Positions 9,150 to 17,246 are shown, counted from the first letter of the stretch. The stretch is 39,850 nucleotides of DNA from Namhaeicola sp039714555 (GCA_039714555.1 JBDLJB010000025.1:1-39850); one strand, 5' to 3'. Translations and numbers: made by a program. Notes: a model not told the origin generated them from the sequence alone.

Positions 9150-9734
9150 CTATTTAACACCTTCACCAATTTTTTCATCTAAATCCGATTTACTCTTATC
9201 AGATAAATTTCTAAACTCCGGTTTGAATGTATTTCTCAAAAAGATCGTTGCATCAGTTTGAGGTACATGACACTGATTACAGAAAAATCTTGAATTTTCT
9301 AATTTATCACTAACTGTAGATTGAACCACTTCATTTTCTTTCGCATCTACGAGCCATTGATCACCTTGTTTAGTAATTTTTGGCCTATAATCAATAAAAT
9401 GCGACTTGGGTATAGGCGTTGCATCTTCAGCTTTTGCTTTATTGGGCATATGACAGAGCAAACACTCATTGTCATTCATTTTTATATCTACCATTCCAAC
9501 AACAGTATGAGGCACAAGAGGCGGTGCGTTTTCAAATGCACGATCAATTCCTGAGCTTTCATTTTCAGGCGTAATGCTATAAAGGTCCATTTCACCAATT
9601 TCAACTTTATCTACCATTAATTCATCTCCAGCGCTAACTTCCTGATCTGATTTTTTGATCTTTGAGGTATCATCACTTTTACAAGATCCAAAAGCTACTA
9701 CACTCACAATTAGTAAAATAAAATATTTTTTCAT
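9150..9734 (-). CDS. napB: NapB, dihaem cytochrome c subunit of periplasmic nitrate reductase, predicted lipoprotein
   Basis: The 194-residue protein has two haem-binding motifs, CLLCH (91-95) and CNQCH (152-156). The expected distal ligands are His76 in PPLVPH and His112 in PKSHF, the standard NapB pattern. It passes electrons from NapG/NapH to the NapA iron-sulphur cluster. The signal peptide ends in AFGSC followed by KSDD, a lipobox with Cys18. The protein is therefore predicted to be lipid-anchored rather than freely periplasmic as in Proteobacteria. The start codon overlaps the napH stop (ATGA), showing translational coupling. Confidence 0.93.
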   Translation of the reverse strand: MKKYFILLIVSVVAFGSCKSDDTSKIKKSDQEVSAGDELMVDKVEIGEMDLYSITPENESSGIDRAFENAPPLVPHTVVGMVDIKMNDNECLLCHMPNKAKAEDATPIPKSHFIDYRPKITKQGDQWLVDAKENEVVQSTVSDKLENSRFFCNQCHVPQTDATIFLRNTFKPEFRNLSDKSKSDLDEKIGEGVK

Positions 9735-10537
9735 GATTTATTAATTTTTAAAAATGAAAATTTTAATGCGTTTTCTTCACAACTTTCTATACAACGTCCA
9801 CAATTTGTACATTCACCTGATTTGATCAATCCATCCTTTTTAGCAATGATCTCCAATACCTGTATTTCCGGACAAACTTCTTTACAATCCCAACAGGATG
9901 TGCATTTATCAGCTTTATGATAAATCTTTAGCATTGATCTATGCGAAATCATACTATAAAAAGCACCCAAAGGACATAAGTGGCCACACCAGGCATTTTT
10001 CTTGATAAACATATCGAGAAATAAGATTCCCAGAACACTCAACCAGCTTATACCAATTCCATAGATAATTGCTCTATGTAATACACCAATCGGGCTAATA
10101 AACTCAAAAGCTGCAACACCTAATATTATTGACAGAACCAAACTAAGTCCTAACATCCAATATCTTGTGTTTTTTTTTATTTTAAGAACGTTTTGGTTAA
10201 GTTTAAATCTCTTTCTCAACCATTGAGCTGTATCTGTAATTATATTCATCGGGCATACCCAACTACAAAAACTTCTTCCTGCAAACAGAGCATAAAACAC
10301 AACTATAATTAATGCTCCTATTACTATATCCCAGGAAGGTATTCTTCCTGCAAAAAGCATCTGTATTACTGCAAAAGGATCTGCCAAATAAAAACTATCA
10401 AATACTTTCGCCGAACTCAAATTACCCTTCAATATGGTCCAACCCCAATGAGAAGCTCCAATAAATAAGAGCAAAATACTTAGCTGAACCACTCTTCTAA
10501 TAATGAGAAACCTATTTTTATAAAAATTATTCTTCAT
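9731..10537 (-). CDS. napH: NapH, membrane polyferredoxin-type quinol dehydrogenase subunit
   Basis: The 268-residue membrane protein has four main hydrophobic helices (about 15-35, 70-88, 127-148, 158-178). Two cytoplasmic CxxxCP motifs are present (CSWVCP 91-96, CGHLCP 184-189). Two C-terminal [4Fe-4S] motifs follow: CTSCWDCKEVCP from 212 and CTNCGRCIESC from 243. This is the NapH pattern. NapH with NapG takes electrons from menaquinol to NapB and can replace NapC, which is not encoded in the window. I chose ATG 10537 rather than the TTG one codon upstream. Its start overlaps the end of napG by 11 bases and its end overlaps napB by 4. Confidence 0.93.
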   Translation of the reverse strand: MKNNFYKNRFLIIRRVVQLSILLLFIGASHWGWTILKGNLSSAKVFDSFYLADPFAVIQMLFAGRIPSWDIVIGALIIVVFYALFAGRSFCSWVCPMNIITDTAQWLRKRFKLNQNVLKIKKNTRYWMLGLSLVLSIILGVAAFEFISPIGVLHRAIIYGIGISWLSVLGILFLDMFIKKNAWCGHLCPLGAFYSMISHRSMLKIYHKADKCTSCWDCKEVCPEIQVLEIIAKKDGLIKSGECTNCGRCIESCEENALKFSFLKINKS

Positions 10538-11333
10538 CAATCAAAAAGTTAGGATCATTGAGATAATCCAGAGTTTGCTTGTCAGTCTTACCTTTATCTT
10601 TATAAACATTTGTTGTATCAATACGTTGTTCGTCTTTCTTATCCCAACCTTTGATATAATCTGTCTTAACTTTACCAAGAGCAATTTCTCTAGGCAGAAC
10701 AAATATTGCTGCTTTTTCTGTTATGCAGGCATGTTCACACATACCACATCCTGTGCAACTTTCTATATTGATTTTAGGTTTAATTAAAGCATGTTTACCT
10801 GTTCTTTCATTTCTTTCATAATCTAAAGTGATTGCTTCATCAATCAAAGGGCAAGCCCTGTAGCATGCATCACACCTTATCCCCCAGTATGCCAAACAGC
10901 TTTCGGTATCTAATACCGCTACACCCATTTCTGCCTTATTGATATTGAGCTTGACCTTATCATCCTCTTCTATGTCTGAAACTAAAGGTTCACTCAATGC
11001 ATTTGTAGGGCAAATTTTTACACAGGGAATATCAGTGCACATATAACATGGTATTTCACGTGGTATAAAATAGGGTGTACCAATGGGTAAATTAGTACCG
11101 GGTTTTGCGAGCTGTAAAGTATCATAAGGGCAATCTTCAATACAAAGACCACATTTAATACAAGCCTTAACAAAATCCGTTTCTTCTAATGCACCCGGAG
11201 GTCTGAGTACCAGTTTGGCTGTTTTATCTTCGTGTACTTTTGTACCCCATGCAACACCACCAACACCAACAAGACCAGTGTATTGAAAAAGGCTTTTAAA
11301 CCATTCTCTTCTACTCTTTACCTCTTTAGACAT
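10527..11333 (-). CDS. napG: NapG, periplasmic iron-sulphur protein (MauM/NapG family)
   Basis: This 268-residue protein has an N-terminal twin-arginine signal (SRREWFKSLF, residues 7-16) and a hydrophobic stretch, so it is exported folded. Four [4Fe-4S] cysteine sets follow: C58/C61/C64/C68, C96/C99/C104/C108, C146/C154/C157/C161 and C193/C196/C199/C203. This layout is that of NapG, which docks to NapH on the periplasmic side and relays quinol electrons to NapB. The gene starts 2 bases after the napA stop and overlaps napH. Confidence 0.93.
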   Translation of the reverse strand: MSKEVKSRREWFKSLFQYTGLVGVGGVAWGTKVHEDKTAKLVLRPPGALEETDFVKACIKCGLCIEDCPYDTLQLAKPGTNLPIGTPYFIPREIPCYMCTDIPCVKICPTNALSEPLVSDIEEDDKVKLNINKAEMGVAVLDTESCLAYWGIRCDACYRACPLIDEAITLDYERNERTGKHALIKPKINIESCTGCGMCEHACITEKAAIFVLPREIALGKVKTDYIKGWDKKDEQRIDTTNVYKDKGKTDKQTLDYLNDPNFLIDEE

Positions 11334-11335
11334 GT

Positions 11336-14125
11336 TTAAACTTTATAAATTTTTACTGCACACTTTTTAAAATCTGTTTCTTTTGATATCGGGCAAGTAG
11401 CATCTAATGTTACTTTATTGATCAAAACTTTTTCATCAAAAAATGGAACAAAAACAGAACCTTTTGGCATCTTATTCCTACCTCGTGTCTTCACGTGAGT
11501 CTGAACTTTTCCTCTTCTTGATTCTATCCATACTTTATCACCTTCTTTAATACCTCTTTTTAAAGCATCCTTATCGTTCATATAACAAAGTGCCTGAGGT
11601 ACTGCTCTGTAAAGTTCGGGCACACGCATAGTCATAGTTCCTGTATGCCAATGTTCTAAAACTCTACCTGTACAGAGCCAGTAAGGATAATCTTTATCAG
11701 GTAACTCTGGAGCATCCATATATGGCCTGAAAAATATTTTTGCTTTGTTCTTTAAATTAATCTTATCTCCCGGTTTTGGAGATTTAAGATCTCCTTGCGG
11801 AATAGCTTTTAAAGCTGGACCATAAAATGCAAATTGATTGTCGCCTGCTTTTTTAACATAAGGATCATAATCTGCATTAAAACGCCATTGTGTTTCTTTA
11901 CCATCAACAACAGGCCATTTCAATCCTCTCACAATCATATATTTATCAAAAGGAGCCAGGTCGTGCATGTGACCCAAACCAAATTTTCTATACTCTTCCC
12001 ACAAATATTTATGTATAAAGAATCCATAGCCTTTCCACTCTTCACCGTTTGTACCAATGATAGTTCGTTTATCACCTGCTGCTTCTGTATTATCAAAACC
12101 TTCTCCAACAGGATCCGGCCAAGCAAATGATTTAGCTTCTTCATTATTGAATAATACGTCAAATAAAGTATCATCAGGTTTATAGCCCATCTCTCTTGCT
12201 TTAGGCAACACATCAGGTAATCCATTTTCTAAGCCGGGAATCTTTTGAGCTCCCCAAACATCTCTAATAGTAAACCTCTTTGATATTTCAATATATTGCC
12301 ATACATCAGGCATTGCATCTCCTACAGGTGTTACTTGTTGTCTCCAGAATTGAGTTCTGCGTTCGGCATTACCATAACTACCCCATTTTTCATACATCAT
12401 TGCAGCTGGAAGAATAAGATCGGATACTTTTGCAGAAACTCCTGCGTAAGCATCTGTACAAACAATGAAATTATCTTGTTTTCTGGCTGCTTTTATCCAG
12501 TGATTTGTATTTGCAGAAGCATGCCAAGGATTGTTTACATGTATCCAGGCAAACTTCACTTTTTCATCTTCAATATCTCTTAATAATTTGGTTATATGAG
12601 AACCCACTTTAGGATTAAGTGTTCCTGCCGGAATTTTCCATTTTTCCTCAGAGAAAGCTCTATGTTTTGGATTAGCCACTACTAAATCAGCCGGTAAGCG
12701 ATGTGCAAATGTTCCAACCTCTCTCGCAGTACCACAAGCCGATGGTTGACCGGTTAAACTAAAAGCTCCATTACCCGGTTGTGCGTATTTACCAGTAAGT
12801 AAGTGTACCATATAAGCCTGTTCGTTAACCCAGGTACCACGTGTATGTTGATTCATACCCATAGTCCAGAATGACACTACTTTTCTTGCTCTATCTGCAT
12901 AGATTCCAGCCATGACTTCTAACTTAGTTTTAAATGTAGCCAGATCTTCATCGGGATCACCTTTGGCCAGTTCGGCAACAAAATCAAGCGTATAAGGCTC
13001 TAAGCCTTTTTTAAATTCTTCAAAAGGAATAGACCAATGTTTACCGGCACTTCCCCTGTTTTTCATTTCTATTGTATCACCTTCTTTATAACCAAGATAA
13101 CCAAGAGTTGTTTCTTCAGCTTTAGAAATGGTACGTTTAACCTCATGTTTAACGGTTTCTCTTTCGACATCTGTAAACTTAGGATGATCAGGTGTTCTCA
13201 TACCATAACCTGTATCAACAGGGCCTGTGGCAAAAACAGTATATTTATTAACAAAATCCCAATCGATAGCATCTTTGGTTTCAAAAACTATTTTCCTTGC
13301 GATATAATTCCATATAGCAAGGTCAGTTTGTGGTTTAAAAATGATTTCTATATCTGCCAGATCTGATGATCTATTTGTGAAAGTAGTAAGGTTTACCAGT
13401 TTAATATTTGGATTTGATAGTTTCCTATCGGTAATTCTCGACCATAAAATTGGGTGCATTTCTGCCATATTAGCTCCCCAGAGTACAATGTTATCTGTCA
13501 ACTCGATATCATCGTAGTTACCTGCCGGTTCATCAATTCCAAATGTTTGGATAAACCCGGCAACGGCAGAAGCCATACAATGTCTTGCATTAGGATCGAT
13601 ATTATTTGATCTGAACCCGGCTTTCATTAATTTTGAAGCTACATAGCCTTCAAAAATGGTGTATTGTCCGGAACCAAATACAGCAATACCTGTAGGCCCT
13701 TTTTCTTTAAGGGCCACCCGCATATTTTTTTCCATTTCATCATAGGCTCTTTGCCAACTCACGGGTTTAAATTTTCCGGCTTTACTGAAATTACCCGATT
13801 CGTCCATTCTTAATAATGGTTGTTTGAGGCGATCTTCACCATACATTATCTTAGCGTTAAAATAACCTTTCAAACAATTTAAACCTCTATTAACAGGAGC
13901 TGCAGGGTCTCCCTTTACTGCAACAATTTTATCATTTGAAGTAGCTAGCATGATACCACAACCTACCCCACAAAAACGACAAGTTGATTTATCCCATCGC
14001 CATCCTGCTGATGCAGATCGAGAAGAAATTGCATCAATAACATTTGCCGGCAAGGCCATTCCTATTGAAGCTGCTGCAGTTGCTACTGCTGTATTTTTTA
14101 TAAAATTTCTTCGAGATATAGTCAT
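11336..14125 (-). CDS. napA: NapA, periplasmic nitrate reductase catalytic subunit
   Basis: The 929-residue molybdoenzyme reduces nitrate to nitrite in the periplasm. It starts MTISRRNFIKNTAVATAAAS, a twin-arginine signal peptide. The [4Fe-4S] cluster is bound by C49, C52, C56 and C84 (CRFCGVGC ... GLNC). The molybdenum ligand is Cys183 in NARHCMAS, which distinguishes nitrate reductases of this type from selenocysteine formate dehydrogenases. The length is near that of the long Campylobacter-type NapA rather than the shorter enterobacterial form. An in-frame reading continues upstream to 14188, but that extension begins inside a hairpin and would bury the signal peptide, so ATG 14125 is the start. 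It is followed after 2 bases by napG. Confidence 0.96.
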   Translation of the reverse strand: MTISRRNFIKNTAVATAAASIGMALPANVIDAISSRSASAGWRWDKSTCRFCGVGCGIMLATSNDKIVAVKGDPAAPVNRGLNCLKGYFNAKIMYGEDRLKQPLLRMDESGNFSKAGKFKPVSWQRAYDEMEKNMRVALKEKGPTGIAVFGSGQYTIFEGYVASKLMKAGFRSNNIDPNARHCMASAVAGFIQTFGIDEPAGNYDDIELTDNIVLWGANMAEMHPILWSRITDRKLSNPNIKLVNLTTFTNRSSDLADIEIIFKPQTDLAIWNYIARKIVFETKDAIDWDFVNKYTVFATGPVDTGYGMRTPDHPKFTDVERETVKHEVKRTISKAEETTLGYLGYKEGDTIEMKNRGSAGKHWSIPFEEFKKGLEPYTLDFVAELAKGDPDEDLATFKTKLEVMAGIYADRARKVVSFWTMGMNQHTRGTWVNEQAYMVHLLTGKYAQPGNGAFSLTGQPSACGTAREVGTFAHRLPADLVVANPKHRAFSEEKWKIPAGTLNPKVGSHITKLLRDIEDEKVKFAWIHVNNPWHASANTNHWIKAARKQDNFIVCTDAYAGVSAKVSDLILPAAMMYEKWGSYGNAERRTQFWRQQVTPVGDAMPDVWQYIEISKRFTIRDVWGAQKIPGLENGLPDVLPKAREMGYKPDDTLFDVLFNNEEAKSFAWPDPVGEGFDNTEAAGDKRTIIGTNGEEWKGYGFFIHKYLWEEYRKFGLGHMHDLAPFDKYMIVRGLKWPVVDGKETQWRFNADYDPYVKKAGDNQFAFYGPALKAIPQGDLKSPKPGDKINLKNKAKIFFRPYMDAPELPDKDYPYWLCTGRVLEHWHTGTMTMRVPELYRAVPQALCYMNDKDALKRGIKEGDKVWIESRRGKVQTHVKTRGRNKMPKGSVFVPFFDEKVLINKVTLDATCPISKETDFKKCAVKIYKV

Positions 14126-14154
14126 AATTAATAAATTTAAAATTAGTGATAAAA

Positions 14155-14194
14155 CAAAATAAGAATGCCGGATAGTAATAGCCGGCATTCTTAT
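14155..14194 (-). terminator. Strong intercistronic hairpin between the octaheme cytochrome gene and napA
   Basis: A perfect 13-base inverted repeat (arms 14182-14194 and 14159-14171, core AAGAATGCCGG / CCGGCATTCTT) with a 10-base loop lies directly after the octaheme cytochrome stop. On the minus strand the stem is followed by TTTGTTTTATC, a T-rich but interrupted run. It looks like a factor-independent terminator. Only 33 bases separate it from the napA ATG, so partial readthrough or RNA stabilisation is more likely than complete termination. Confidence 0.75.
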
Positions 14195-14197
14195 TTA

Positions 14198-15724
14198 TTA
14201 GTTAGCATATCGGTCTCTGAACTTTTTAGCGGCCTCTTTTCTTCTTGCTTTTTCTTCATCGCTCATTTTACCCAGATACCATTGATGCATTTCACTATTC
14301 AAAATATCATCAAGAACCTTTTTAACATTATTCGCACCTGTAACATTTCCTTTCTTCTTAGCTTTTTCAATAAGCTTTTCTGTTTCAGGAACCATTTTAG
14401 TATAGAAATTTTCTGCCAGGTCAAACCATCCATGCCATTGTACATAGTCAGGACCGCCCATAGCTGCACCGTGACGTACTCTACGACCTTCATGATGCCA
14501 TAAGTAGAACCATTCCCATTCTATCTTATCATCAAATGCAATAGGTGTGATTAGCTTGTTATCTTTAAGTGCTTTCATTAACTTCAGTCCAGGTTTTCCA
14601 TACTTATCATTGTATAGATTCACCGTATTGTCAAATTGTATATAGAAGTTATCAACATATTGTTTAGTATGACATTGGTTACAAACATTTTCCATTTTGT
14701 CTCTACGTTGTTCCCATGTAAGGAAATCTTCAGGAAGTGGCTTCCCTAACTTTTTATACTTTTTAATCTCTGAAGCATCGATTTTTTCAGATACTTTTGG
14801 TCTAAGAGTCCAACTTATTCTTGATCCAACTTCATGAGTAACAGGTTGATCCGGAGTTGCACTAATATGGCATGTAGCACAAGTTGGTGCAGCACTATAA
14901 TCCTCTCCAACAACCCAAGGCTGAGCATCAAGATTCATATCTTCTCTATGTGCACGATAGTTAATACCGTGTTTTGATTCATTATACACTTCTAACTGTG
15001 GATGATCTGGTCCCATATGACATTTACCACAATTCTCTGGTTGTCTAACTTGTTCAACCGAGAAATGGTGTCTGTTATGACATGCAGCACAAGAACCTTT
15101 AGAACCATCTAAGTTAACTCTACCAATACCAGTGTTTGGCCATGTTTTAGGATCAAATTGTACAATGCCATCATCATTTTTTAAAACATTACCATCAGCA
15201 TCTTTTAAAACCTCCACACGAGAACCGTGACATTGCCAACATCCTTGTGCCGCAGCTGGATTAGCACCATTGTTATAAGCTGCATGACCTTCAACAACTT
15301 CTGCCAATACATTATCGAGTGATCCCATAATAGCCCCGGCATCGGCATGGTGACTTGCCGTAAATTCTTCTACCTCTTTTTCGTGACACTTACCACAGTC
15401 TTTAGGTGTTACTATTGTAGCAATAAAATCTCCATGATGATCGTATCCATCTATATCTTCCTTTTCGGCTTTATGGCATTCAATACATCCTACTCCAACT
15501 TGAGCGTGTTTACTTTCTTTCCAATGTTCAGTGATAATTTTACCTTCACCTTTTTCAGAGTGACAACCAATACAATGTTCTGTATTAGAATCAACGATTG
15601 CAACCGGCTTATAACCCGGCATTTGCCTTTGAGTTTCTTTAAAAATAGCAAATAATAATACTGCTAAAAATGCGATACTTAGTATTCCTATTACGATTCG
15701 TTTTGTATTAAGACTTGTTGACAT
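14198..15724 (-). CDS. Octaheme cytochrome c of the hydroxylamine oxidoreductase (HAO) family, membrane-anchored
   Basis: The 508-residue protein has eight CxxCH motifs starting at residues 51, 80, 110, 162, 212, 232, 282 and 348. It carries MGPDHPQ after haem 6 (Asp240-His241, the position of the catalytic Asp-His pair in HAO) and a C-terminal helical region with WHHEGRRVRHGAAMGGPDY. This is the HAO/octahaem nitrite reductase layout, not pentahaem NrfA. An uncleaved-looking helix at residues 9-28 should anchor it in the inner membrane facing the periplasm. Family members either oxidise hydroxylamine or hydrazine, or reduce nitrite. With Nap downstream and Rieske/cyt b upstream (42-base gap), nitrite reduction is the likelier role. 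Whether the tyrosine that cross-links the catalytic haem in oxidative HAO is present needs an alignment. Confidence 0.9.
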   Translation of the reverse strand: MSTSLNTKRIVIGILSIAFLAVLLFAIFKETQRQMPGYKPVAIVDSNTEHCIGCHSEKGEGKIITEHWKESKHAQVGVGCIECHKAEKEDIDGYDHHGDFIATIVTPKDCGKCHEKEVEEFTASHHADAGAIMGSLDNVLAEVVEGHAAYNNGANPAAAQGCWQCHGSRVEVLKDADGNVLKNDDGIVQFDPKTWPNTGIGRVNLDGSKGSCAACHNRHHFSVEQVRQPENCGKCHMGPDHPQLEVYNESKHGINYRAHREDMNLDAQPWVVGEDYSAAPTCATCHISATPDQPVTHEVGSRISWTLRPKVSEKIDASEIKKYKKLGKPLPEDFLTWEQRRDKMENVCNQCHTKQYVDNFYIQFDNTVNLYNDKYGKPGLKLMKALKDNKLITPIAFDDKIEWEWFYLWHHEGRRVRHGAAMGGPDYVQWHGWFDLAENFYTKMVPETEKLIEKAKKKGNVTGANNVKKVLDDILNSEMHQWYLGKMSDEEKARRKEAAKKFRDRYAN

Positions 15725-15766
15725 TTTTCAAATTTATTTTATGGTTATGTTAATCAGATTTATATT

Positions 15767-16810
15767 TTAATGCGCTATTGTTTCCCAGAATAAAAGAACA
15801 GAAAGAAGTAGTGCTCCAAGAACACCAATCCAAAAACCAATTTCTTTTTTTGGGAAAATTTTTTCGAAAAATCGATCGATAAATGGCCAGAAGAATAAAA
15901 TTCCTACACATACCATTGGAACAATTACACCTAAAGTTAGATTGGATAATTTTAACCACCTATATACAGGATAAAAATACCATTCAGGTTTTATATGCAT
16001 AGGTGTAGTTGTTGGGTCAGCTTTTGCACCCATATGTGCAGGCCATATAAGTGATAATGCAACTAAAACAAACATTATTAGTGCAATCATTACCAACTCT
16101 GTCATTACATGGTTAGGCCAAAAAGGAAAAGTCTTTTTTTCTGCCTTTTCTTCATTTTTGAAACGCAGATCAGTTACACCTAATGTTCTGATAAGGTATA
16201 CATGTATAAAAAGGAGAATTACCATTATCATGGGTAAAATAAGTACATGTAATATGTGCATTCTTGACAAAGTAGCTTGTCCAATATCTTCTCCTCCTCT
16301 CATAAAATTAGCAATCCAATTACCTACAAATGGTGTTGCTGCGGCAATTTCTGTACCTACTTTCATTGCCCAATATGACATCTGCTCATAAATAAGTGAA
16401 TACCCCGTAAAGCCCAATATCAATGTAAGGAGAAATATAATTACCCCAATCATCCAGTTTATCTCGCGAGGTTTCCTGTATGCCTGAGTAAAGAATACCC
16501 GCATCATATGTAATATTACTGCAGCCATCATTATATTCGCTGACCACTTATGAATACTCCTGATCAACCAACCATAGCTGACTTCATTAGTTATTTTACT
16601 TACACTTTCATAGGCAACATCGGGATTTGGCACATAATAAAATGCCAATAATAATCCTGTAATTACCTGTACCACAAACATGTAAAATGGTGTTCCCCCA
16701 AGTGCCCACCACCATTTTTTCATATGATTGGGTATGGGTTCGGATGACGCATGAGACAAAGCCTCATTGTCAACCGGAAATGATTCCGAAATCCAGTTTT
16801 TAATACTCAT
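15767..16810 (-). CDS. Cytochrome b of a Rieske/cytochrome b complex (b6 plus subunit IV in one chain)
   Basis: The 347-residue protein has seven membrane helices, equal to cytochrome b6 (four) plus subunit IV (three). Haem ligands are His87/His101 (SIHKWSA, ILHMMR) and His188/His203. The second pair is 15 residues apart, as in b6-type proteins rather than bc1. PEWY, which lines the quinol oxidation site, is at 275-278. The position of the b6 cysteine that binds the extra haem ci is Ala36 (WWWALGG), so that haem should not be covalently held. The ATG at 16810 lies one base after the Rieske stop; a TTG three codons upstream is less likely. No cytochrome c1 or f gene follows; the next gene is the octaheme cytochrome, the probable electron acceptor. 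Confidence 0.93.
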   Translation of the reverse strand: MSIKNWISESFPVDNEALSHASSEPIPNHMKKWWWALGGTPFYMFVVQVITGLLLAFYYVPNPDVAYESVSKITNEVSYGWLIRSIHKWSANIMMAAVILHMMRVFFTQAYRKPREINWMIGVIIFLLTLILGFTGYSLIYEQMSYWAMKVGTEIAAATPFVGNWIANFMRGGEDIGQATLSRMHILHVLILPMIMVILLFIHVYLIRTLGVTDLRFKNEEKAEKKTFPFWPNHVMTELVMIALIMFVLVALSLIWPAHMGAKADPTTTPMHIKPEWYFYPVYRWLKLSNLTLGVIVPMVCVGILFFWPFIDRFFEKIFPKKEIGFWIGVLGALLLSVLLFWETIAH

Positions 16811-16811
16811 T

Positions 16812-17246
16812 TTATGCAATATTATCTTTCATGAAAATGTAAATGTTTGAGCCAACAATTTCGGTCTCATAAGAATCTAGTTTGGTTGGAGGTGGTCCGG
16901 AAACCACTTTTCCATCAGCGTCAAACACTCCTTGATGGCACGGGCAGTAGAATGTATTTTTATCTGCTTCCCAATAAACAGAACAACCCAAATGCGTGCA
17001 AGTGGTTGAAAGTGCTTTTACTTCTTTTTCGCCGGTTCGGATTAGGTTAAACTTATTGCCCTTTAAATCTATCATTTCTTTAGTTCCGTTTATAGGCAAG
17101 TCGTTTAAATTACTGGCATATACTTTTCGGAGCTGTGCTTTTCTTGTCGGTGTAAGAAAATCCATCGACATTTTAGAAATTCCTAGAAATCCTAGAATCA
17201 GAGGAACAAAGGCAAAAAGGTTAGTTAAAAAATTGCGTCTTTGCAT
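16812..17246 (-). CDS. Rieske [2Fe-2S] protein of the cytochrome b complex
   Basis: This 144-residue protein has an N-terminal QRRNFLTN sequence followed by one hydrophobic helix (about 8-24), consistent with export by the twin-arginine route and anchoring by the uncleaved signal. The soluble domain has the two Rieske motifs CTHLGC (83-88) and CPCHQG (101-106). Cys83, His85, Cys101 and His104 bind the cluster; Cys88 and Cys103 can form the usual disulphide. A GPPPTKLD segment follows, as in quinol-oxidising Rieske proteins. It takes the first electron from quinol and should hand it to the octaheme cytochrome encoded two genes downstream. It is the first gene of the respiratory cluster. Confidence 0.93.
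   Translation of the reverse strand: MQRRNFLTNLFAFVPLILGFLGISKMSMDFLTPTRKAQLRKVYASNLNDLPINGTKEMIDLKGNKFNLIRTGEKEVKALSTTCTHLGCSVYWEADKNTFYCPCHQGVFDADGKVVSGPPPTKLDSYETEIVGSNIYIFMKDNIA

Noticed and set aside
12296..12583. Plus-strand open frames antisense to napA (also 11834-12130, 13037-13366) and to the octaheme gene (14165-14503, 15347-15655)
   Set aside because: They are shadows of conserved minus-strand genes, with Cys/Phe/Ile-rich compositions and no recognisable domain.
14126..14188. N-terminal extension of NapA from an upstream ATG
   Set aside because: The upstream ATG lies inside the hairpin after the octaheme gene, and the extension would place 21 residues ahead of the twin-arginine signal peptide. 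ATG 14125 gives a normal signal.
14198..15724. Pentahaem NrfA nitrite reductase or octahaem tetrathionate reductase
   Set aside because: There are eight CxxCH motifs, no CxxCK active-site haem motif, and the C-terminal WHHEGRR/GPDY region plus MGPDHPQ fit the HAO family.
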